Source of the DNA: Metallyticus violacea
Lineage: Eukaryota; Arthropoda; Insecta; Mantodea; Metallyticidae
Reading direction: 5' to 3'
Assembly: GCA_030762175.1 (NCBI GenBank)
Contig: CM060833.1
Coordinates: 7,443,001 to 7,507,000, forward strand
DNA length: 64,000 nt
Shown piece by piece: positions 56,601 to 64,000 of this stretch. The notes beneath the pieces were generated by a model. The model saw only the letters and a program-made list of their open reading frames with translations, was not told the origin of the DNA and searched no databases. The stretch's first letter is position 1. Each line of letters opens with the position of its first letter. Made by a program: the position numbers and the translations under genes.

Positions 56601-59600
56601 TGTTTAACATCTGAGAATGTGGACAAAGGTGCATGAAACATATCATGATAACCCTTGAGTAAGTGAAGCTAAGAAAAGTATTTTTTCAAACAGTTTGAAT
56701 TGCAAAATATTATTTCAGTCTTCTGCATAATAACCACTTATGTGACACTGATACTAACCTTAACCCTTGCCAACTCCTGTTCAGTGATCTGCAGTTTCTC
56801 CTTATATTCCCTCAGCTCTCTTGAAAGACTCTGTGCCATGTTCGCTGAATCAGTTGCACTTTCCTTTAATTCTCTCAATTCATCCTTCATGTAAAGCATT
56901 TTCGTTTCTGTATCTGCTCTTGCCTTTTCACTTCGTTTTAATTGCTGCATTAATTTCTCCACATCAAGCAAACCTCCCTTATACAACACAAAACCTGGAA
57001 ACATCATTTATTTTATTAAACATTATGACAGATACTGCAAAATATAAAATAAAGTGTGGCTTATCTTGCTCTTTTCCTTCCTTCTTAATCTTCTACATTA
57101 CCAGTATATATTGTGAAGAATGGAAGAACAATAGTAACATATTATTAGGCATGTTCAGAAACAATTTACAATAGCAGTTGTTTTATTGCTGTGCAATCTA
57201 TGAAAATGTTCACAGGGCAATGAACTGATCGTAGTATGCCATGCAGACACTAGATAACAGTTATGAGCAGAGAGAGTAGCCAAGGTCAGTTTTCATTTGT
57301 TGTCAAGTAAAGAAACACATGGATAAGATGGAGAGTGACCATTATGGACAAAGCTAAACTGCATAATTTTTGTGAAAGGTGTCAAAACTGTGAAATTCAG
57401 ATATTTAACTGCAATATGTGGTTAAGAAGCTCCTGCGCAGAAGACTATGAGTGCTGGTTATCCCTCAACATCACAGTCTCCCTGGAACATTGTTTTATTT
57501 ATTTATTTGCTTCATTTATGGATGCTATTTATCATCTCAGGTCATCGGCATCCCATTCAATTCATTCAATTCAGGGTCTGAAATGACAGATAAATTTTGT
57601 CCAGAGGCCTATTTTTTTAGGCTTTTGGTTCTTTTAGGTGCCATAAATCTACCACACAGGACCCACCGCTTTACTTCCCTTCTGAAGGAAGCCATACTTA
57701 GGATTTTTACACCCAAAGAAATCCAATGACCCTGACCAGCATTGAACCTGTGATCTTGGGTCTTTGGGGCAATAATGGTTACACTAGACACCACGGTCGA
57801 ATACCAGAAACATTGAGGTTGTGTCTGAATAGATTATGGTTGATAGGCACATAGCGTTTGATGAAATGGAAAGTCAGACAGACTTTCGACTGCTCAATCC
57901 TGCTCATCATTATTCATGAAAATTTGAATATGAAAAAGGTGTGCATACACAGGTGTCTATGGCACTTTACACAGGCACAGAAGGACAAGTGGATTGAACA
58001 AACTTTAATATGAGACAGAAATGCTTAGTTAGCACAAAGCCTGCTGCTGTTCCTGGTTGTTACACATAAAGAATGTTCAGTTACTTAGCAGCTGAGGATG
58101 TGGACAAAGGTCCATGAAACATGTCGTGAATAAATTTCTATAAGTGAAGCCTGAAAGAATATATTTAAACAGTTTATTCAGAAAGGATTATTAATGCATG
58201 CTTCACTGTGTTAAGATTCCAAATTTAATTAATAAAATACTTTTGGAAACTACTACAAATTTAGGTTGTGTAAAAACATCAGTAATACTAGGTTCTAATT
58301 TGGTTTATTTACACCGTTTTATCATTTCAGGTTATCAGCTTCCCATTCAATGCAGGGCATGAAACCACCAACAAATTTTGCTCAAAGGACTCTTCTTTCA
58401 GACTTGAGGTTCTCTTACATGCTGTAAATCTACGACATGGGATCCACAGCTTTACTTCCCTTCCAAAGGAAGCCATACTTAGGATTTTTATGCCTGAAAT
58501 AAATTCATTGATCCTGGCAGGAATTGAACCCATGATCTTGGGTTTACGAGGCAAGTTACCAGTACACCACCAGGAAATGACATAATACTACGGAAATATA
58601 ATACTGTCAACATGTAAATACCAATCGTTTTCTGTAGAGGAAGAGTGTCATTTAAATGTAGTTCCTAAGGTAGATTTTCAGTCCAGCAGAGTCTTAGTCA
58701 AGAGACACAGCATCAGAAACAGAGGTAGCAAAGGTAGACCAGCCCTGCCTTCCGCAGTTAGAAACTTTGGCGATGAGAAACTGAAACAGCAACTTTGATG
58801 CTGGCATCATTTCTGAATGTAAGGCCAGCAACAATCAATCCTAGAATGGAAAAATAACCCAAATGCTTTCAATTAATAAACCTAGTTACTTTTGTAACCT
58901 TCTGGTCATGAGTTATTAGCATATTCCACTCTAACCTGAGTATGTCCCTTAATATCTAATCTGTTCGAATTGCTGGTGAGGATATTGGCTGCCGATGATG
59001 AAATTTATGGCACTCCCAGGAATCTTTGAAGATTGCAGGACTTGTTTATGCACCAATATAATCTCTGCAAGGATGTTGGCGGTTGCCATTTTCAACAATT
59101 CCTGTAATTGTTTTCTAATGAAGGAAATATCAGAAGTTTTCATGCTAAGATGTGCCTCTGGTTTTGATGGCATGTTCTATGTGTTGTGCCCCCCCCCCCC
59201 CCATGCAATAAATGAGCTGTTGCTCTAAACTGGAAGAATGATAAATCTAGGACCAAGCCACACATAAATTAATGTGACAGCAACTTGACAACTAGTTGGA
59301 TTGGATGCCCCTGGGTGCCAGCCTTGAGTCAGCTCGGGAAGTGACTCCTGGACTACATATATGCATACAATGTCTTTCGGACATTCCACCAGGAAAAACA
59401 ATTGAGTTCTTGAGTTCAAATACCTCCCTGTATTACTGGAAAAATTCAAGTCCTGGATAAGTTGTTCTTCAGATAATGGATAACTTTATACCACAGATTC
59501 TGAGAGCTTATGATGTCTCAAAGACATTAATGTTGAGTTTTACCATAGAGAAATTACTCTTAAATTACAGTCTTTCATTCATTTTCAGTTATCATCTCCA

Positions 59601-62600
59601 AGATTCTGGGACATGATAAACTATTCCTGGTTTGCTATGAATTACTGAACAGAGCAACCTGCTGAATTTGTAGTGTCCATTAAATACTGCCTGGACAAAT
59701 AAAAACAATATGCAAGGAACCAAGTGGCAATAAAGTGCTGATTCATTCTGCATGGTGTCAAAAATACTTGTGTTTTAAACATTCCATTAATACCAGTCAT
59801 TTTTGCTCTACATTCATCTCTTGAACATTGCGGTAACATGCCGTAATTTCAGATACTTATTGCTAACAATATTTAATGTATTTTAGACAATAAAGCAATA
59901 AAAAGCTCTCTAAAATAAGCAAATAACTTCAATGTATTGGTTATCCACATACAACTTATCGAATAAGTGCAAAAAATTAAATTTCAATTTTTAAACAATT
60001 TGTAAGTAGGAGTATCCAAAAGATGCAGGTTATGATTGCCCAATTTTGGATAGAACTTTAACAAATAATAAAATTAATTTAGGAAAAGGTGCAAATTCTT
60101 TATTTCATATTTACATTAAACAATATTGTTATCAACTTATCAGTGTATCACCAAACATATTTTGTAAGTTAAATAATTTCCATTCTCTTCACTAAATTCC
60201 AGCCCATATCTTTATTTTTTACAGCTGCTATTGTTTTCTTTGTATCTTCTTCTGACCAATTTTTCCTTTTCTTACCAGGAATCTATGGAAGAAGGAAAAA
60301 AAAAAAAAAAAAACCCTAAATCGAATTCCAAAAGATGTCCCAATTTCAGATTGTCAAAATTGGGAAACTCTGTAGCATCTGAAATTAGGCATCTTTTACT
60401 AGCCAAAAAATTATAAAACCTGCCTACATTATGAACACAGATTTTCTTCACAGTATTTGGTTTTTCCTACTTTTTACAAGTATGAAATTCAAAGCACATT
60501 TCAATTATTATTTATTCATTTTCTAAAAACTTGTCATCTTATTGCATCAACATACATAGTATTTCCATCTTATACACTTTCAGTTTTGATTTTGTTTTAA
60601 TTTGGATCAAAAAAACCAAAAAAAAAACCACACACACACATTGATGTGGTACTATATTTCATAAAATTACTAAATTACAACTGCAGAAGTAATAATAAGC
60701 AAAAGAAACCAAAATATGGTGTTTTGCAATAATGTAAACAAACTAAAAATAAAAATGTAATGCACTGGTTAACATTTGAACTCTTGTCATTAATTTTGTG
60801 ATTATTTCTAGCTCAGTATGCCTAGGCACTGAGCTACAGAGCCACAGCAATCTTAGGCTAACTGCTTGCCCACATTGAAACTAAGTGGAAGCCGAATCAG
60901 TGAGATGCAACTCCTTATTAGACTGCAGGGAAATTTGAGCCTGCAGACCATAGATTCCCTATGTCAAAATGATGATTTACCATCCTTCTGTGCCCTATTT
61001 AATTTGTGCGGTCAAATTCTGAAACACCTTGTCTACAGCTTCATAAGTACAATTTATTTACATTGTACAATGTTTCTGATAAGCAAACATTTTTATAATA
61101 TAGATTTAAGTTCCACTGAGCTTATAGTAGTTTTGTTGACTTACAAAAATGTTCATAAAAATGGAAATTTGCTAAAAGTTAGAACATTAAAAGGAGATTC
61201 AATAACAGTGAAATTAATTACAGACTTTTGCTTATATGAATTCCACAAAGATTTTTTTTTTTAATGATTTATTTATGGACGCTCTTTAACAGTTCAGGTC
61301 ATCAGCGTCCCATTCAACTCAGGGCGTGAAACGGCTGACAAATTTTGCTCAGAGGCCTCTCTTTCAGGCTTAAGGTTCTTTTTCGTGCCGTAAATGTACG
61401 ACACGGGATCCACGGCTTTACTTCCCTTCCGAAGGAAGCCATACTTAGGATTTTTACGCCCAGAAAAAATCCATTGGTCCTGGCCGGGTTTGAACCTGCG
61501 ATCTTGGGTTTAGGAGGCAAGTATGGTAGCCACTACACCACCAGGACTGACTCCACAAAGATGATGATATAGTGCTTTTTTTCTGATAAAGAATGACAAG
61601 CAAAATTTTCTTACCTTCAGGTACTGGTGTTTTCTCTTTTGTTGTTTCTGCATCCTTCCTCATTCTTTTAGATGGAGGGGAGCCTCCTTCACCTGGTGCA
61701 AACACTGGAAGAAGACGTTTATTGCCTGTGGAAGTTAATTAAATATTATTACTGCCTTGAATATTTACCTACTTTATGTCAGTTATGGATACAGATATGT
61801 GAATAAAGATTTCTGCAATGACTCATGAACACTTTACAATACAAATGAAAATCTTACTAATGATCAGTCATAACAAATTTTGCTGTAAGTTCTGTCCCTA
61901 AAAAACAAGTGCTTACTGCAAGGAGAAATTAAGAGGGATTTAGTAATGATTTAGATTTTTGCACATGAGATTTCTCAATATACTTCCCACTACTGTCAAT
62001 GCACCATTGCCTTCTTCCTGATTATTTCATTATGACATTGGGAAATCATTGTTTGGAAGTACTGCATCACCACTCTTGGACAGCTGCCTGAATTTCCTTC
62101 TTATCAAATTTTTTATCTAGCAGCAAATCTTTCATGCTGTTGAATAAGGTACAATCAGAGAGAAAGTTCTGGTCAATATGGTGTGCACATTATGACAATG
62201 AACCCCAGCAATTCCAACTTTGTGGTTGTAGTGTTGCTGGTGAGATTGTGTATTGTTATGTGGAGGAAGACTGCTGTTGACATTGTTGAATCCTGCATCT
62301 AAGCCAGATAAGGGTTTTGCAGCATACCTTGCTATTGACAGTAGTTCCTTGAGGAAGTCAGTTCATTAGCATTGTATCTGAAGTGTCCCAAAAGATTATC
62401 ATCAGCTTGCCTATAGATGGGAGCAGCACAAAATTTCTTGAACTGGGAAATTCGTGGATGTTTCCTTTGCAATGGATTGAACATTTTTCTCTGCTTCTCT
62501 GGTATGTGGTAGTAACATCATAACTCACCATCAGTCACCAGCCAAAAAATATGTATCTTCATCATGCATTTCCAGTAGTTGTCAACACTTCAAAACTTTG

Positions 62601-63687
62601 TCTTTTTGTGCCTATGCAAAGTCCTATGGAACCCAATATGTATGCACCTTTTTCATGTTCAAATCATCATGAATATTAGTTTTCAGGATTGCATTCCAAT
62701 TCACCAAAAGTTTATATCAGCCATTCAGACACAACGTCAATGTTCCTGGGAGGCCATGATATTGATGGATGACCAGTACTCACACTCTTATGTGTAAATT
62801 CCCTGCTGCTGGCAAACCTATTGGTTCAATTGTAAACAATCTTTTGTGCAGGAACTTCTTAACTGCTTACCGTAGTTAAACATATATTAACTTCTGCAAT
62901 CTTGACACCTTCATTCCACAAAAACCATGCAGTGCATTTTTGATCATGATAGTCCCCTTCCATCTTAGCCACATCTTTCTCTATTTGACAACAAAACAAC
63001 ACTGTCCTTTTGCTACACACTGTGTTTACAACCGCCATCTAGCATCTGCATGGTATATAGTATCAGTCCATTGCCTTACAAATGGACCTGTCCATAGACT
63101 GCACAGTATTCATGAAACACTGCTATTGTAAATCATTTCTGTATGCTTTTCTTACATATTAAGCAAAATGTCTACCTTTTGCCTTTATGATATTGCCTCA
63201 AATGACCTGACCATGCACCTAGTGCTGCACCATTTCCAGTAATATTAAATGTTCTATTAATGTTGCATTATGTCAAGATTGTAGAAGGCCTTTTCCTCTA
63301 AAATATTCCATAGTTTCTAGTCCAAAGAATTGAGGTTAGGAATTCTGAGGACCATTCAGTAACAAATGAAGTTATTTTGCTTCAGGAAGTATGAAATATA
63401 TAATGTATTCCCAAAATCAATTTGTAAAACTGCAAAGAAAAAAGTCTGTTAATCCTAAAAATCATTCCCTACCAAACTATAGCAATAAATATTGATGGTT
63501 TAAGTCTGAACTCACCATATGCTAAAGCTACTAGCTGCTCTGGGTCTTTCTCCTTCAGTTTATCCTTATTTCCATCCTTTGTCTTATCTGCCTCCTTATT
63601 ATCATCCTCCTTAGAACGTGGTTTATCTGTCAGTTTGCGATAGTGGAGTGAATCTCGTGTGACTACCTTCTGTACTAATTTGCGTAC
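53148..63687 (-). CDS. CCAR1: CCAR1, cell division cycle and apoptosis regulator 1 (3' part)
   Basis: Gene-level entry for four minus-strand exons: 63516-63687, 61615-61725, 56759-56994 and 53148-53483. Phases fit throughout (0/1, 1/1, 1/0, 0/stop), giving 284 residues plus stop, against about 1150 residues for vertebrate CCAR1. Diagnostic features are VRKLVQKVV...YRKLTD at the end of the EF-hand-like region, GNKRLLPVF in the linker, FVLYKGGLLDVEKLMQQLKR opening the coiled coil, and a charged tail. CCAR proteins are nuclear coactivators that link Mediator and nuclear receptors or beta-catenin to transcription and also affect splicing and apoptosis; the SAP domain and N-terminal parts lie beyond the window. 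Introns are 3275, 4620 and 1790 nt and hold a LINE, SINEs and mariner debris. Confidence 0.92.
53519..53541. repeat. (AT)n repeat in CCAR1 intron
   Basis: An uninterrupted AT dinucleotide run 36 bp from the terminal-exon acceptor. Confidence 0.9.
53596..53917 (-). mobile_element. SINE-A copy in CCAR1 last intron
   Basis: Full-length on the minus strand, same orientation as the gene. It has a T29-type tract (A tail), then CTTTAACATCTCAGGTCATC, CTTCCCTTCCGAAGGAAGCC and the head with degenerate B box (GGTTTGAACCC on the plus strand). No clear target duplication. Confidence 0.9.
54000..56280 (-). mobile_element. LINE with ORF1 and C-terminal remnants in CCAR1 intron
   Basis: On the minus strand the 5' part has a charged, Glu/Lys-rich segment (about 55200-56100). 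This is followed near 55000-55170 by ISSGGEQREAIAANSS-, DLEIKLTGWEMVTCFRIG- and TSIVVRLAMNKIK-like sequence, which fits the coiled-coil plus RNA-binding ORF1 protein of non-LTR elements. The ORF 54518-54760 (YSALKECLIYQRENWFGEVE...GMGDVW) and downstream fragments (WKEVRQRIEDIEKQEIW, YIDNCDQFRRI) match a LINE C-terminus. Endonuclease and reverse transcriptase are missing, so a large internal deletion lies between the two parts. Clade uncertain. Confidence 0.6.
56477..56696 (+). repeat. Permuted repeat, copy 1 (blocks A then B)
   Basis: Block A (GCATGCTTCACTGTGTTAGA then TTCCAAATTTAATTAAT) at 56477-56515 is followed by block B (GAATGTGGACAAAGGTGCAT...AAACAGTTT) at 56600-56696. The partner at 58077-58235 has B before A in the same orientation. 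The 'GTGGACAAAGGTCCATGAAACATGT' type motif resembles Penelope-element terminal regions. Confidence 0.65.
56759..56994 (-). CDS. CCAR1: CCAR1 penultimate exon, coiled coil
   Basis: The acceptor GATGTTTCCAG ends at 56995; the donor GTTAGT begins at 56758. Entry phase 1 completes the Gly codon split from 61615 and exit phase is 0. It encodes FVLYKGGLLDVEKLMQQLKR, then heptad-rich sequence (ELRELKESATDSANMAQSLS, RELREYKEKLQITEQELARV), the coiled coil used for protein interaction in CCAR proteins. This is the best family match in the window. Confidence 0.94.
57270..58035 (+). mobile_element. Mariner-like remnant split by a SINE
   Basis: The left part (about 57340-57492) corresponds to the N-terminal region of the mariner at 21745 (HYGQS.TA.FL.K then VIPQHHSLPGTL). 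The right part resumes at 57807 with ACATTGAGGTTGTGTCTGAA and continues through LLIIIHENLNMKKV- and HRHRRTS-like sequence. Removing the SINE at 57493-57806 and one target copy joins the two parts at the same motif seen intact at 21940. Confidence 0.75.
57493..57806 (-). mobile_element. SINE-A copy nested in mariner remnant
   Basis: Minus-strand copy with degraded body (CTTCCCTTCTGAAGGAAGCC, CTCAGGTCATCGGCATCCCA). Flanks GGAACATTG (57484-57492) and GAAACATTG (57807-57815) form a 9-bp target duplication with one mismatch. Confidence 0.9.
58077..58235 (+). repeat. Permuted repeat, copy 2 (blocks B then A)
   Basis: Block B (GAGGATGTGGACAAAGGTCC...AAACAGTTTATT) comes first and block A (GCATGCTTCACTGTGTTAAG, ATTCCAAATTTAATTAAT) second, the reverse order of copy 1 at 56477 but the same orientation. 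Confidence 0.65.
58300..58578 (-). mobile_element. SINE-A copy, diverged
   Basis: Minus-strand copy with CTTCCCTTCCAAAGGAAGCC and a decayed B box (GGAATTGAACCC on the plus strand). TAATACTA occurs just outside both ends (58283-58290 and about 58583-58590) and may be the target duplication. Confidence 0.87.
58580..60775. other. CCAR1 intron, no clear feature
   Basis: C12 run at about 59190-59201, A19 run at about 60297-60314, and a small hairpin-forming CCCAATTT...AAATTGGG near 60337-60363. ORFs 58949-59449 are chance or unrecognised repeat. Confidence 0.4.
60778..60858 (-). mobile_element. tRNA-like SINE head
   Basis: The minus strand reads TAGCTCAGTGCCTAGGCATA (A box) and about 45 bp later AGAGTTCAAATGTTAACC (B-box-like). 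The tRNA fold is not preserved in the middle; a degraded tRNA-derived retrosequence is more likely than a gene. Confidence 0.4.
61253..61551 (-). mobile_element. SINE-A copy with perfect 11-bp target duplication
   Basis: A young-looking full-length copy: T tract at 61253-61261, CTCTTTAACAGTTCAGGTCA, CTTCCCTTCCGAAGGAAGCC, GCCGGGTTTGAACC (B box). TCCACAAAGAT is repeated exactly at 61242-61252 and 61552-61562. It sits about 60 bp downstream of the CCAR1 donor at 61615, in the same orientation as the gene. Confidence 0.95.
61615..61725 (-). CDS. CCAR1: CCAR1 exon, linker
   Basis: The acceptor AATTAACTTCCACAG ends at 61726; the donor GAAG|GTAAGA is at 61615/61614. A 111-nt exon, phase 1 in and out, encoding GNKRLLPVFAPGEGGSPPSK then RMRKDAETTKEKTPVPEG. 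GNKRLL aligns with the 'GNRLLL' segment that precedes the coiled coil in vertebrate CCAR1. The basic RMRK stretch is a possible nuclear-localisation patch (inference). Confidence 0.92.
61960..62830 (-). mobile_element. Mariner-like transposase remnant
   Basis: Minus-strand frames start near 62750 with PGTLTL, then DDLNMKKVHTYWVP, a damaged catalytic region, and C-terminal pieces near 62160 (GVHCHNVHTI, from 'DNAPVH..'-type sequence). It belongs to the same family as 21745 and 57270. Many stops. Confidence 0.7.
62840..63515. other. CCAR1 intron, nothing recognised
   Basis: AT-rich; ORF 62940-63131 has no recognisable motif. Confidence 0.45.
63516..63687 (-). CDS. CCAR1: CCAR1 exon, end of EF-hand-like region
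   Basis: The acceptor TTTAATTGTTCAG ends at 63688; the donor ATATG|GTGAGT is at 63516/63515. A 172-nt exon, phase 0 in, 1 out. It encodes VRKLVQKVVTRDSLHYRKLT followed by DKPRSKEDDNKEADKTKDGN and a Lys/Asp-rich linker ending VALAYG. 'V.KL..KVV.R....YRKLTD' is the conserved end of the CCAR EF-hand-like module. Upstream exons lie past the window edge. Confidence 0.93.
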
Positions 63688-64000
63688 CTGAACAATTAAA
63701 AACATGAATGTAACATTTTACAGCAAATTTCTTAGGTGACAATTGCAACAACTGACAAACAAGTGTAATTCTGAATACCATTTATTTATGGATATGTTCC
63801 AGAAGACACAACAATAGGTGCTGACTCCTAGGGCCAGAGGGACCTGGGCTTCGCTAAGTTTCCAAAGAGTGATGGTAATATCAGCATATATTTAATGTTT
63901 AGTTTAATATATTCAATTTAGGTATAAATTTGTTGTGAAGACTTTGCCTAGCAGTTTTCAAGCAGTTACAAAGCAATGATGTGGTTAACCTAAAGTTATT
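63688..64000. other. CCAR1: CCAR1 intron running off the window
   Basis: No coding match; intron continuing to upstream CCAR1 exons. Confidence 0.6.

Noticed and set aside
1..64000. CRISPR arrays, operons, phage or bacterial genes
   Set aside because: No spaced direct repeats of CRISPR type and no dense same-strand coding; gene structure is eukaryotic throughout.

Overview
The window is AT-rich, TE-dense nuclear DNA from an animal, almost certainly an insect. The evidence is short exons with GT/AG splice sites, very long introns, many decayed mariner-type transposases, Jockey- and R1-type LINEs, Penelope-like pieces with a GIY-YIG endonuclease, and tRNA-derived SINEs with target-site duplications. 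The repeat mix and intron sizes suggest a large-genome hemimetabolous insect such as a cockroach or termite; that is inference only. There are no operons, Shine-Dalgarno sites or CRISPR arrays.

Two protein-coding loci can be supported, both on the minus strand. (1) From 53.1 to 63.7 kb lies the 3' quarter of CCAR1 (cell division cycle and apoptosis regulator 1). Its last four coding exons (172, 111, 236 and 336 nt) join in phase to encode about 284 residues: the end of the EF-hand-like region, a charged linker, a coiled coil and an acidic/basic tail. The 5' part lies beyond position 64000. (2) From 0.46 to 31.05 kb lies a gene I do not recognise. Exon 30916-31047 begins MGSCMSC, an N-myristoylation/palmitoylation-type start, and ends in phase 0. 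A 1478-nt internal exon at 463-1940 also starts in phase 0 and encodes a Ser/Thr-rich, probably disordered segment with two FGF(K/R) motifs. Joining them needs an intron of about 29 kb, and the gene continues left of position 1. Possible upstream promoter or first-exon sites are a CpG-rich block with a TISU/YY1 motif at 15.28-15.48 kb and a donor-ended short ORF at 45.3 kb.

Most of the rest is transposon debris. 0-12 kb: diverged tandem repeats, SINEs, a mariner and a decayed Mutator-like (MULE) transposase. 12-19.2 kb: a duplicated unknown repeat, an unrecognised ORF, an R1-like LINE 3' end with poly(A), and a diverged inverted-repeat pair. 19.2-26.7 kb: mariner remnants, microsatellites, a SINE with a clear duplication, and an internally deleted TIR element. 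26.7-34 kb: mostly featureless intron-like DNA. 34.6-35.5 kb: a TIR-bounded, internally deleted mariner. 36.7-52 kb: SINEs, head-to-head Penelope fragments, a Jockey-type LINE, paired transposase copies and a 1.3-kb TIR element. 53-64 kb: CCAR1 exons with a LINE, several SINEs and mariner remnants in the introns.

Two SINE families recur. SINE-A (B box GGTTCAAACCC) has eight copies; SINE-B (B box GGTTCGAATCC, tRNA-Ser/Leu-like A box) has four copies plus a tail fragment. All family names come from motif recognition by eye, with no database search.
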